64,000 nucleotides of DNA. Source: Actinomycetes bacterium. GTDB lineage: Bacteria; Actinomycetota; Acidimicrobiia; Acidimicrobiales; RAAP-2. Position 1 is the first letter of the stretch; each line of letters opens with the position of its first letter. Position numbers and translations under genes: made by a program. This document shows positions 7,824-16,419 of this stretch, piece after piece. The DNA lies in the NCBI GenBank assembly GCA_021778895.1, contig JAJYBR010000001.1, positions 124,001-188,000 on the forward strand, written 5' to 3'. The notes beneath the pieces were generated by a model that was given only the letters and a program-made list of their open reading frames with translations, did no database searches and was not told where the DNA came from.

Positions 7824-8821
7824 TGCTGCGCGTCGCGCTCGATCTGGACGGCGCTCTCGAGCCCTTCGGCGAGACCATGGTGGACCTGGCGAGCGCCTTG
7901 GCCGAGACCGGGGACTGCGAGCTGGTGCGCTTTCGCAGCTGGTCGGCGCCCACGGACGCCGACGTGCACCTGGGCGGGCGCTGGTGGTGGCGGCGCTGGT
8001 GGCGGGCGGGGCGGGGATGGCCGCTCGACCGCTGGCTGGCCGGCGCCGACGTGGTGCACGTGGCGGGGCCGACCGTGCCTCCCACGCGCGAGATCCCCCT
8101 CGTGATCTCCGTCGAGGACCTGCGACCGCTGCGCGAGGAGGGTGCGCGAGGCGATCGCGGTGAGCGGCTACGGCGGGCGCTCAGCCGCGGCGCCCTGCTC
8201 GCGACGTCCAACAGCACCGCTCGCTTGGAGGTCGCCCGGGTGCTCGGAGTGTCGCTCGACCGGGTGGTGGCGGTGCCGCCACCGGTGCCCGCGCTGCCGG
8301 TCCCGGGAGAGGCGGCGGGACCGCCCGCCCTGGTCGTCCACGTCGCGGGCGGCACCCGCCAGTACCTCGCGGTGGCCGACGGCCTGTTGGCCCTGGCCCG
8401 GGCGCGGGGACTGGCGATGGTCGTGCTCTCGAGCGCCCAGGTCGCCGAGCTCGTCGGCGGCGGCCCGGTCCTGGTGCGCAACCGGCGCGAGGGGACCGCC
8501 CAGCTGGCCGCGGCGCGCGTCCTCGTGCACCTGGCCGACGGGGCGCGCTTCCCCTCGCTGCCCCTGGCGGCGCTGGGTGCGGGCATCCCCGTCGTGACGC
8601 CGGCCGATCCCGTCACGCGCGAGCTGCTCGGCGGTGCGGCGACCCTCACGACGTCGCTCGACGAGATCGTGCCCGCCACCGCAGCGGCGCTCGACGACCC
8701 CGCGCAGCGGGCCATCGCGCGTGCGGCGGGTCCGGTCCGCGCCGCCGACTTCCACCCCACGCGCGCGGCGGCCGCGTACCTCGAGCTCTACGCGCAGGTC
8801 GTGCGAGACTGGACGCCGTGA
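7823..8821 (+). CDS. Glycosyltransferase, divergent GT4-like (GT-B fold)
   Basis: About 332 residues with GT-B character: N-terminal ADVVHVAGPTVPP and VISVEDLRPLRE, the hinge LLATSNSTARLEVARVLGV, then a C-terminal half with ALGAGIPVVTPADPVTRELLGGAATL, the region that normally binds the nucleotide sugar. The canonical EPRKN and E-x7-E motifs of the two following glycosyltransferases are weak or missing, so it may be a degenerate or specialised paralogue. A Trp/Arg cluster, RWWWRRWWRAGRGW, near residue 55 could be a membrane-surface contact. It overlaps the next gene by GTGA. I rate it as an envelope-polysaccharide glycosyltransferase of unknown linkage. Confidence 0.75.
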   Translation: MLRVALDLDGALEPFGETMVDLASALAETGDCELVRFRSWSAPTDADVHLGGRWWWRRWWRAGRGWPLDRWLAGADVVHVAGPTVPPTREIPLVISVEDLRPLREEGARGDRGERLRRALSRGALLATSNSTARLEVARVLGVSLDRVVAVPPPVPALPVPGEAAGPPALVVHVAGGTRQYLAVADGLLALARARGLAMVVLSSAQVAELVGGGPVLVRNRREGTAQLAAARVLVHLADGARFPSLPLAALGAGIPVVTPADPVTRELLGGAATLTTSLDEIVPATAAALDDPAQRAIARAAGPVRAADFHPTRAAAAYLELYAQVVRDWTP

Positions 8822-9843
8822 GGACCGTGGCCGTCGCGACCGATCAGCTGGCGCGACGGCAGCCCGGAGGGATCGGGACCTACGTGCGCGGCCTCCTGCG
8901 TGGTCTGGCGGGCATCGAGGGCCTTGACGTGCGTCCCTTCGGCCCGCGTCCGGGCACGGGTGCCCACCTGCGAGTGGCCCTCGCCACCGCCGCCTGGGCG
9001 AAGGTGCCCTGGGAGGTGCCCCGCGACGCCGACGTGGTGCACGCGCCGTCGCTGGCCGGACCGGTCGGTGGTGGGCGGGCCGGTGCCGTGCACTCGGTGG
9101 CCGTGCACGACCTGCTGTGGCGCGACGTGGCCGACGCCTCGACGTCCCGGGGCCGCCGCTTCCACGAGGCGCGCCTGCGCCGGCTGGTCGAGCACGACGA
9201 GGTGCGGGTCGTGACGACCTCGCCGCGTCTGGGCGACCGCCTGGTCGCCGAGGGCGTCGCCGCCGAGCGCCTGGTCCCGGTGCGCCTGGGCGCCGACGAG
9301 GAGACGGTGCCCGCACCCGCGGCCCAGATGCGCGTCTACCTGGCGGACCACGGGATCCCGGGCCCCTTCACCCTGGCCGTCGGCACCCGCGAGCCGCGCA
9401 AGAACCTCGAGCGACTGGCGCGCGCCCATGCGGCAGCCCTCGCCGATCACGACGAGCTCGGCCCGCTGGTGCTGGTCGGGCCGGCCGGCTGGGGCGCGGT
9501 GGACACCGGTGACGCCCGGGTGCTCGGTGAGTTGCCGCGGTCGTGGGTCCTCGGGTTGCTCGCCGTGGCGACGGTCGTCGCCTACGTCCCCCTCGACGAG
9601 GGATGGGGGCTCCCGCCCATCGAGGCCCTGCGGGCGGGCGCGCCCGTCGTGGCCTCGGCGACCACGCCGTCGGTGGCCGCCAATCCCGAGGCGGTGCTCG
9701 TCGACCCGCTCGACGTGGACGCCATCGCGGCCGGGCTCGTGGCGGCGGCGGCGCGCGGGTCCGCGGGCCGCGAGGCCCGCCGAGCCTCGGTGGCCGACCT
9801 GACGTGGCACCAGTGCGCCCTCGACCACTTGGCGGGCTGGTGA
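8818..9843 (+). CDS. Family 4 glycosyltransferase
   Basis: A 341-residue GT-B glycosyltransferase. The N-terminal domain has the acceptor-site loop QPGGIGTYVRGLL; the C-terminal domain has the donor-site block AVGTREPRKNLERL and the loop PLDEGWGLPPIEALRAGAPVVAS carrying the E-x7-E-type pair. Such enzymes retain anomeric configuration and use NDP-sugars, often GDP-mannose, for polysaccharide or glycolipid synthesis at the cytoplasmic side of the membrane. It is coupled on both sides: GTGA overlap with the preceding gene and TGATG with the next. It is a likely paralogue of the downstream GT4. Confidence 0.9.
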   Translation: MRTVAVATDQLARRQPGGIGTYVRGLLRGLAGIEGLDVRPFGPRPGTGAHLRVALATAAWAKVPWEVPRDADVVHAPSLAGPVGGGRAGAVHSVAVHDLLWRDVADASTSRGRRFHEARLRRLVEHDEVRVVTTSPRLGDRLVAEGVAAERLVPVRLGADEETVPAPAAQMRVYLADHGIPGPFTLAVGTREPRKNLERLARAHAAALADHDELGPLVLVGPAGWGAVDTGDARVLGELPRSWVLGLLAVATVVAYVPLDEGWGLPPIEALRAGAPVVASATTPSVAANPEAVLVDPLDVDAIAAGLVAAAARGSAGREARRASVADLTWHQCALDHLAGW

Positions 9844-10961
9844 TGCGGCTCGGCCTGGACGTCTCGGCGGTCCCCGACCGCGTCGCTGGTGCCGGCCGTT
9901 ACATCGTCGAGCTGGCCCGGCGCCTGCCGGAGGACGGCACCGAGGTCACGCTTGCGGCGCGGCGCGGAGACGGCGAGCGCTGGCGCTCCTGGTCGAGCGC
10001 GAGCGTGCGCGAACTGGTGCCGACGTCCCGCCCGCTGCGCCTGGCCTACGAGGGGACGCTCCTCGGCCGCGCACCGCTGCTGCGGGGCCTCGACGTGTGG
10101 CACGGACCCCACTACACGATGCCCCGGGGCGCGCCACTCCCGGTGGTGGTGACCATCCACGACCTGACACTGTTCACGCACCCCCAGTACCACGAGCGGG
10201 CCAAGGTGCGGTTCTTCCAGCACGCCATCGTGTACGCGGCCCGCCACGCCGCCGTCCTGATCGCGGTCAGCGACTGGACCGCGGCGCGTCTCGACGAGGT
10301 CGTCGGCGAGCACGCCCCCGTGGTGGTGGCCCCCCACGGCGTGGACCTCGAGAGATTCTGCCCCCGCGGTGACGACGAGGCGGTGTGGGCCGCCAGCCAC
10401 CTCGACCGGCGTCGCCCCTACGTGCTCTTCGTGGGGACGCTCGAGCCGCGCAAGGGGGTCGACGTGCTGCTCGCGGCCTTCGCCGAGGTGGGCCGGGTCG
10501 ACCCGGATCTCGAGCTGTGGCTGGTGGGCCAGCGCGGGTGGCACGGCGATGCCCTCGAAGCCGCCCTGGCGTCACATCCGCTGCGCGAGCGCATCGTCCG
10601 GCTGGGCTACGTCGCCGACGAGCTGCTGCCTGCGCTGCTGCGCGGTGCCCGCGCCGTCGCCTACCCGTCGCGGGCCGAGGGGTTCGGCCTGCCGGTGCTC
10701 GAGGCGCTGGCCTGCGGGGCACCCGTCGCGACCACGGCGGGCACGGTCATGGCCGAGGTGGCGGGGTCGGCGGCGGCGCTCAGCCCCGTCGGCGACGTGG
10801 CGGCACTGGCCGCGTCCCTGGAGCGCCTGACACGCCTCGACGACACCGAGCGCGCACGGGTGGGAGAGCGCGGCGTCGCCCAGGCCCAGACCTACACGTG
10901 GGAGCGCTCGCTGCGCGCGCACCGGCGGGCGTACCAGATGGCCGAGGCCAGCGCCCCGTGA
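9843..10961 (+). CDS. Family 4 glycosyltransferase (mannosyltransferase-like)
   Basis: A 372-residue GT4 enzyme with a full motif set: GAGRYIVELARRL in the N-terminal domain, HDLTLFTHPQYH at the active site, FVGTLEPRKGVDVLLAAF for the donor phosphates, and YPSRAEGFGLPVLEALACG with the E-x7-E glutamates. The motif pattern resembles actinobacterial mannosyl- and rhamnosyl-transferases of O-antigen-like chains. It starts one base inside the previous stop and ends in a GTGA overlap with the epimerase gene. Its acceptor is not visible from sequence. Confidence 0.92.
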   Translation: MRLGLDVSAVPDRVAGAGRYIVELARRLPEDGTEVTLAARRGDGERWRSWSSASVRELVPTSRPLRLAYEGTLLGRAPLLRGLDVWHGPHYTMPRGAPLPVVVTIHDLTLFTHPQYHERAKVRFFQHAIVYAARHAAVLIAVSDWTAARLDEVVGEHAPVVVAPHGVDLERFCPRGDDEAVWAASHLDRRRPYVLFVGTLEPRKGVDVLLAAFAEVGRVDPDLELWLVGQRGWHGDALEAALASHPLRERIVRLGYVADELLPALLRGARAVAYPSRAEGFGLPVLEALACGAPVATTAGTVMAEVAGSAAALSPVGDVAALAASLERLTRLDDTERARVGERGVAQAQTYTWERSLRAHRRAYQMAEASAP

Positions 10962-11869
10962 GGGCGCTCGTCACGGGGGCCGGCGGCTTCGCCGGCCGCC
11001 ACCTGGTAGCGCACCTGCGCGCCGAGGGCGACGAGGTGTGCGCGCTCGGACGGGAGGTCGACGTCACGGACCGCCCAGCGCTCGAACGGGCCCTGGCCGA
11101 AGAGCATCCCGAAGCCGTGTACCACCTGGCGGCCCGCACGCACGTGGGGGAGTCGTGGCGGCGGCCGGCGGCCTTCACGCGGGCCAACGTCGTGGGCACC
11201 GCCAGCGTCCTGGCGGCCGCCGAGCGTCATGCGCCCACGGCCACGGTGGTCCTCGTCAGTTCGGGCGAGGTCTACGGAGCGGTCCCCGAGGCCGAGCTGC
11301 CCAGCGGCGAGGATCGGGTGCTCGATCCTCGCACCCCGTACGCGCGCTCCAAGGTGGAGGCCGAGCGCCTGGGTCGCGAGGCCGCCGGCCGGGGCCTGCG
11401 CGTGGTGATCGTGCGGCCCTTCACTCACGTCGGTCCGGGCCAGTCGCTGGACTTCGTCGTGGCGGCCCTCAGCGCGCGACTGCTGCGCGCGCGCGCCGCG
11501 CAGCGACCCGAGGTCGCGGTCGGGGACCTGTCAGCGCGCCGCGACGTGGCCGACGTGCGCGACGTCGTGCGCGCCTATCGCCTGGCAGCGCTCCTGGGTC
11601 GCAGCGGGGAGGCCTACAACGTCGCGTCGGGCCGCGACGTGGCCATCGCCGACCTGGCGGGCTGGCTGGCCGAGCAGATCTACCCGGCGGCGCGCTTCGT
11701 GCGCGACCCCGAATTGGTGCGGCCGCTCGAGATCCCGGTGACGCGGGGCGACCCGCGACGGCTCCACGGTGCGACCGGCTGGCACCCGCGCATCGCGCTG
11801 GCCACGACGCTGTCGGACGTGATCGCCGACGTCGCCACGCGCCTCGGGCCCGACGGGGCGACCAACTAG
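10958..11869 (+). CDS. NAD(P)-dependent sugar epimerase/reductase, GDP-4-keto-6-deoxymannose reductase-like
   Basis: A 303-residue extended SDR. The Rossmann start is VTGAGGFAGRHL (GxxGxxG, residues 5-16); SSGEVYG holds the catalytic Ser, and YARSK gives the Tyr/Lys pair. The stretch RPFTHVGPGQ is close to the RPFNHIGPGQ-like block I associate with GDP-6-deoxy-4-keto-mannose reductases (Rmd), which make GDP-D-rhamnose. A matching 4,6-dehydratase gene (gmd) is not in this window. GDP-mannose made through manC/manB would be the precursor. The alternative is a generic GDP-mannose or UDP-glucose epimerase. Confidence 0.8.
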   Translation: MRALVTGAGGFAGRHLVAHLRAEGDEVCALGREVDVTDRPALERALAEEHPEAVYHLAARTHVGESWRRPAAFTRANVVGTASVLAAAERHAPTATVVLVSSGEVYGAVPEAELPSGEDRVLDPRTPYARSKVEAERLGREAAGRGLRVVIVRPFTHVGPGQSLDFVVAALSARLLRARAAQRPEVAVGDLSARRDVADVRDVVRAYRLAALLGRSGEAYNVASGRDVAIADLAGWLAEQIYPAARFVRDPELVRPLEIPVTRGDPRRLHGATGWHPRIALATTLSDVIADVATRLGPDGATN

Positions 11870-11872
11870 CCT
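11867..11872 (+). promoter_or_regulatory. -10 box TAGCCT of the GT2/multispan gene
   Basis: TAGCCT begins with the last base pairs of the epimerase stop codon and has 7 nt to the ATG at 11880, allowing independent transcription of the 1076-codon gene. Confidence 0.55.
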
Positions 11873-11879
11873 GGCGAGG

Positions 11880-14800
11880 ATGGAAACGCGCGCCCCGGCT
11901 GTGGTGGCCGTCGTCGTGGCCTGCGCTCCGAGCCCGTACCTTGAGGTGACCCTGGCCTCGCTCGTCGACCAGGACTACGGCGAGCTCAGCATCTTGGTCG
12001 TGGCCAACGGCGATGCCGAGGGCGTGGCCGCACGGGTGGCCGCGGTGGCGCCAGCGGCGTTCGTGCGGGTGCTGCCCGAGAACCGCGGGTTCGCCGCGGC
12101 GTGCAACGACGCGGTGCTCGCCGTCGAGGGGGCCACCTTCTACCTGTTCTGCCACGATGACGTGCGCCTCGACCCCGATGCGGTGCGCCAGCTGGTCGAG
12201 GCCGCATTCCGCACCAATGCCGGCGTGCTGACGCCCAAGGTGGTCGCCTACGACGACCCGGTGACGCTCCTGCACGTGGGCCAGACGAGCGACCGCTACG
12301 GCGTGGTGCGCGAACGCGTCCAGCCCGGCGAGATCGACGACGGGCAGCAGGACCTCGAGCGCGACGTGTTCGTGGCGCCCGGGGGCGTGACGTTGGTGCG
12401 CGCCGACCTGTTCGTCGCCCTGCAGGGCTTCGACCCCCTGATCCCCGCCCTGGGAGAGGATCTCGACTTCTGCTGGCGCGCCCAGCTCGCCGGGGCGCGC
12501 ATCGTCGTGGCGCCCGCGGCCCGGGTCGCGCACCGCGAGTCCATCGCGGCCGGTGAGCGCCCGGTCACGGCGGTGGGCACCCGCCGGGCGTCGCGCCAGG
12601 ACCTGCAGCGGCGCCACCGCCTGCTGGTGGCCGCCACCGGCTGGGGGCTGTTCGAGACCGTCCTGACCCTCGTCACCCAGCTGGTCTTCGACATCGCCGA
12701 GCTGGTCATCGCCGCTCTGGGACGCGACGGCGACCGCGTCGGCGCGATCGTGGGCTCTTGGCGCTGGATCCTGCGCAACGGGCGCCGGGTGCGCGAGCGC
12801 CGGCGCCGGCGCGCGTCGTACGTCGTCTTGAGCGACGGCGACCTGCGGCGCCTGCAAGTCGGTGGTGCCAACCGGGCGCGCCGCTTCGTCAACACGCTCG
12901 TGCGCGACGGCTTCGACCGGGCCCGGGGGATCCTCCCGCCCGAAGAGCCCCTGGAAGAGGGGGGCGAGGAGGACGGCGTCGGCTTCGCGGCCGGCTTCGC
13001 CGAGGACGAGGCCTTCGACGAGTACGTCGAGTCCCACGTCGCCGCGGCTCGCGGCCCCGCCACGTGGCTGACCGGCTACCGGTCCCAGATGGCACTGCTG
13101 GTGCTGCTGGCCCTGGCCTGGCTGATCGGAGTCCGCAACCTGGTCGCGATGCACCTGCCGCTGGTGGGGCGTCTGGCACCCCTGGACTCGTGGTGGACGA
13201 CCTGGCGCCACTTCTTCGCGTCGTGGTCGCCCGCCGGTGTGGGCACCGGGACGCCGGGGATGCCCGGCTACGGGGTGCTGGGTGTGGCCGGCACGTTCGT
13301 CTTGGGCCGGATGGGGATCCTGCCGCGCCTGGCCCTGGTCGCCGCGGTGCCTCTCGCCGCCTACGGCACCAGCCGCTTGGTGCGCGGGGTGGTCTCCAAC
13401 CGCGCTCGCCTGGTCGCTGGCTTCGTCGCCCTGGTCAGCCCGATCGGCCTGACCATGATCGGTCAGGGCCGCATCGACGTCCTGACGGCCGTGGCGGCGC
13501 TGCCGTTCCTCGTGCGGCGCGTGCTCGAGGTGCTCGACGTGCCCGGGGTGCGCACCGCTCCCTACGGCGAGCCGGTGGCCTTCGGCTACCCCGGCTGGCG
13601 CCAGACCCGGGCGGGTCAGCGGACGATCCTCGTCATGCTGACGGCCATCGTGGGTGCCTTGGCGCCCGCGACGATCGTGGCGGTGGTGGTGGTGTTCCTC
13701 GGGGTCATGCTGGCCCGCTGGCTGGCCCCCGACGACGGGCACGCTCGACCGTGGCGCCAGCTGGGTGCGGTCCTCGGCTCGGTCGCGGTGTTCCTCCTCC
13801 CCCTGACGGTCGACACCGTGCTCGCGGGTCGTCGCGCCCTGGGCGTCTTCGGCGCCGCGCGCGGTCCGTGGTCGGTGCCGTCGTTCGCCGATCTGGCGCG
13901 GGCCGCCGATGGGGGCATGGGCCAGAGCTGGTGGGGCTGGCTCCTGCCGGCGGCCGCTGTGCTCGGCCTCGCCGTGACGCGCGGCCCGCGCCGGGTGGTC
14001 GCCAGCCGCCTGGCCACCGTCGGCGCGCTGGCTCTGGTCCTGGCGACGCTGGCGTCGCGCCACTGGCTGGGATCCTTCACCCCGAACCTGGACGTCCTCG
14101 AGGCGCTCTACGCCCTGGTGCTGGCGGCGCTGGCGGGTCTCGGGGTGGCGGCCGTCGAGGAGGACCTGCGCACCGTCGGCTTCGGCTGGCGCCAGTGGTC
14201 GGCCGGCGCGCTCGTCGTCGCGATCCTGGCCCTCGCTCTGCCCTTCCTCGGTGCTCTGGGCGGCGGACGCTTCGACCTGCCCCCCACGGGGGTCGCGGAG
14301 TCGATGAACGCCCTGGCGCCGGTGGGCGCCTCGGGGTTCCGGGTTCTGTGGCTCGGCGACCCCTCGGTCCTGCCCGTGGCCGGCTGGACCGTCGAGCCCG
14401 GGCTCGCCGCTGCCACGTCCACCAACGGGCTGCCGGGCGGGAGCACCCTGTTCGTCCCGCCCAACTCGGGGACCTCGGACGTGATCTTGCAGGCCGTGTC
14501 CCTGGCCGTGCACCAGCGCACCGTGCGCTTGGGGTCACTGTTGGCGACCGCGGGGATCTCGACCGTCGTCGTCATGGACGCCGCGGCCCCGGGCTCGCCC
14601 GGACAGCGAGCCCAGATCCGGCCCGTCCCGGCGGCCCTGACGACGGCGCTGCTGCGCCAGACCGACCTCGCGCTCACGTTGCGCACGCGGGTCGTCTCGA
14701 TCTACACCAACCAGGACTTCCACGGTCTCGTGTCGGTGGCCGATCCGAGCTCGCCGACGGGCTATCGCTCCTTGACCGGATCCACCTTCGGCGTGGGGAG

Positions 14801-15110
14801 GGTGCCCGCGGGCTCGACCATCGTCGCGGGCCTCGCTCCGGCGGGAGCCTTCGCCTTGGAGGCCAACGGGCGGGCCGCGACGCGGGGCACGGTGGACGGC
14901 TGGGCACCGCGCTACACCATCAACCGATACGGGCGCCCGGTCACCGCCCAGTTGGTGCTGCGCCAGTTCCCCTTGAACGGCATCCTGGCCCTGTTCACGC
15001 TGGCCCTGTGGGCCGTGGTGTGGCTGGGCTTCGGCTGGGCCAGCCGCTTGGAGCGGCTCGTCGGCCTGCGCCGACCGGGTCACCGCGCCGAACGGGATTC
15101 TCGTGACTAA
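11880..15110 (+). CDS. GT2 glycosyltransferase fused to a large multispan membrane domain
   Basis: A 1076-residue protein. Residues 8-240 are a GT2 domain with VVANGDAEG, ENRGFAAACNDAV and CHDDVRLDPDA (metal-binding acidic cluster), plus GEDLDFCWRAQLAGARI, the usual acceptor-side motif of rhamnosyl- and galactofuranosyl-type GT2 enzymes. After an acidic linker (EEPLEEGGEEDG, about residues 350-380) comes a region with roughly ten hydrophobic spans up to residue 800, then a large extracytoplasmic part and a last helix near the C-terminus. This architecture recurs in actinobacteria next to cell-wall sugar genes. It probably adds sugars to a lipid-linked wall polymer and helps export it. It overlaps the next gene by 8 bp. 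Confidence 0.88.
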   Translation: METRAPAVVAVVVACAPSPYLEVTLASLVDQDYGELSILVVANGDAEGVAARVAAVAPAAFVRVLPENRGFAAACNDAVLAVEGATFYLFCHDDVRLDPDAVRQLVEAAFRTNAGVLTPKVVAYDDPVTLLHVGQTSDRYGVVRERVQPGEIDDGQQDLERDVFVAPGGVTLVRADLFVALQGFDPLIPALGEDLDFCWRAQLAGARIVVAPAARVAHRESIAAGERPVTAVGTRRASRQDLQRRHRLLVAATGWGLFETVLTLVTQLVFDIAELVIAALGRDGDRVGAIVGSWRWILRNGRRVRERRRRRASYVVLSDGDLRRLQVGGANRARRFVNTLVRDGFDRARGILPPEEPLEEGGEEDGVGFAAGFAEDEAFDEYVESHVAAARGPATWLTGYRSQMALLVLLALAWLIGVRNLVAMHLPLVGRLAPLDSWWTTWRHFFASWSPAGVGTGTPGMPGYGVLGVAGTFVLGRMGILPRLALVAAVPLAAYGTSRLVRGVVSNRARLVAGFVALVSPIGLTMIGQGRIDVLTAVAALPFLVRRVLEVLDVPGVRTAPYGEPVAFGYPGWRQTRAGQRTILVMLTAIVGALAPATIVAVVVVFLGVMLARWLAPDDGHARPWRQLGAVLGSVAVFLLPLTVDTVLAGRRALGVFGAARGPWSVPSFADLARAADGGMGQSWWGWLLPAAAVLGLAVTRGPRRVVASRLATVGALALVLATLASRHWLGSFTPNLDVLEALYALVLAALAGLGVAAVEEDLRTVGFGWRQWSAGALVVAILALALPFLGALGGGRFDLPPTGVAESMNALAPVGASGFRVLWLGDPSVLPVAGWTVEPGLAAATSTNGLPGGSTLFVPPNSGTSDVILQAVSLAVHQRTVRLGSLLATAGISTVVVMDAAAPGSPGQRAQIRPVPAALTTALLRQTDLALTLRTRVVSIYTNQDFHGLVSVADPSSPTGYRSLTGSTFGVGRVPAGSTIVAGLAPAGAFALEANGRAATRGTVDGWAPRYTINRYGRPVTAQLVLRQFPLNGILALFTLALWAVVWLGFGWASRLERLVGLRRPGHRAERDSRD

Positions 15111-16419
15111 GCGGTGGCTGGCCCCGGTGATCGTGGCCCTCGTCGTGGCGACGGGCGTCGCAGCCACGCTGATCCGGCCCACCAACCCGCGTCCCAGCAC
15201 CAACGGCATCACGGTGACCGGCGTCGAGTCGACCGCGACCTTCTGCGGGGGGCTGGGCACGGGTCCCGGGCTGGCGTGGGTGACCCTGACGAACTCGGCG
15301 GACGTCGCGCGCACCGTGGCGGTGCGCGAGGACTCGACGATCCCGGGTCGCCATCGTCAGGTCACGGTGCGCCTGGGCGCGCATCGCTCCCAGACGGTGC
15401 ACCCCACCGTGGCCGGTTCGTGGTTCGGGGTGACCGCCATCGTCGACGGCGGCGGCGTGACGGCCTCAACGGTCGCCCCCGACGGGGCGAGCGCGCCGTG
15501 CGCTTCGAGCGGCGTGACGTCGTGGGATGCCACGGGCCTGGCCACGACCGTCAGCACGCACGCGACGCTCGTCTTATACAACCCGCTGCCCACCGGCGCG
15601 GTGGCCAATCTCACGGCCGAGACCGCAACCGGCTTCCTGGCACCTGCCGCCTACCAGGGGCTGTCGGTCCCCGGCGAGTCGGTGCTGGCCCTCCCGCTGG
15701 CCAAGCGCATCGTGGACCAGGCCACCGTTGGCCTGCGCCTGCGAGTGCTGCGCGGTGCCCTCAGCGTGCTCGGCGTCGAGCGCGTGGGTTCCCTGGTGTC
15801 CTACGTCACCGGTGCCACCGCGCCGCACAGCACGTGGGCCCTGCCGCTGGTGACGACCGTGCGCGGCGCCGACTCCGCGATCGTGGTCGCCAACCCCGGC
15901 CCGGGAACGGTGGCGGTGCACGCTGCGATCACCTTGGGGAGCTTCAGCGTCCCCACCCAGTCGGTCGACGTCGGCCCGTTCTCCGTGGGCCGCATCACGA
16001 TCAGCCCGAACTCGGCGATCCCGGCTCACGCCTACGCCGACGTGCGCGTGCGTGCCGGTGCTCCCATCAGCGCGTCGTTGGTGACCGGTGACACGAGCGG
16101 GTGGCTGGTGAGCACTCCGGGAGTCCCCAGTCGCGCCTACCTGGTCAGTGACGCCACGGGTCGTGGCTTCGACGCGGTGGCGGTCGTCGACACGTCGCCC
16201 CGTCCCCTCGAGGTCACGGTGAGCTCGGGCCACGTGCTGGTCCACGCGACGGTGCCGGGGGAGCAGAGCGTCAGCCTGCGGCGCATCGCGCCGCAACTGG
16301 ACCACCTGCGGGGGCGTACCGTGCTGGTGCGCGCGCCGCGCGACGAACTGGTCGTGTCCGCGACCCTGCCCACGCGACCAGCCGGAGTGGTCGTCGTGTC
16401 GCCGCTACACGGAGGGTAG
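15103..16419 (+). CDS. Secreted/anchored beta-rich protein, partner of the GT2 membrane protein (resembles DUF5719 family)
   Basis: A 438-residue protein with one N-terminal hydrophobic segment (WLAPVIVALVVATGVAATL) acting as signal anchor; the remainder is Val/Thr/Ser-rich with repeated beta-strand patterns and only two cysteines (FCGGLG, PCASSG), which could pair. Position directly after the GT2/multispan gene, with overlapping frames, matches the place where I remember DUF5719-type proteins in actinobacterial genomes; the family name is from memory and should be treated as a suggestion. It holds one of three in-frame TTA codons found in the window (15574-15576). The 3' end overlaps the convergent ftsH gene by 15 bp. 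Confidence 0.7.
   Translation: MTKRWLAPVIVALVVATGVAATLIRPTNPRPSTNGITVTGVESTATFCGGLGTGPGLAWVTLTNSADVARTVAVREDSTIPGRHRQVTVRLGAHRSQTVHPTVAGSWFGVTAIVDGGGVTASTVAPDGASAPCASSGVTSWDATGLATTVSTHATLVLYNPLPTGAVANLTAETATGFLAPAAYQGLSVPGESVLALPLAKRIVDQATVGLRLRVLRGALSVLGVERVGSLVSYVTGATAPHSTWALPLVTTVRGADSAIVVANPGPGTVAVHAAITLGSFSVPTQSVDVGPFSVGRITISPNSAIPAHAYADVRVRAGAPISASLVTGDTSGWLVSTPGVPSRAYLVSDATGRGFDAVAVVDTSPRPLEVTVSSGHVLVHATVPGEQSVSLRRIAPQLDHLRGRTVLVRAPRDELVVSATLPTRPAGVVVVSPLHGG

Noticed and set aside
11469..14513. 1014-codon minus-strand open frame
   Set aside because: It lies fully antisense to the GT2/multispan gene and part of the epimerase; composition (Gln/Arg/His/Gly) is that of high-GC shadow frames and no domain is visible.
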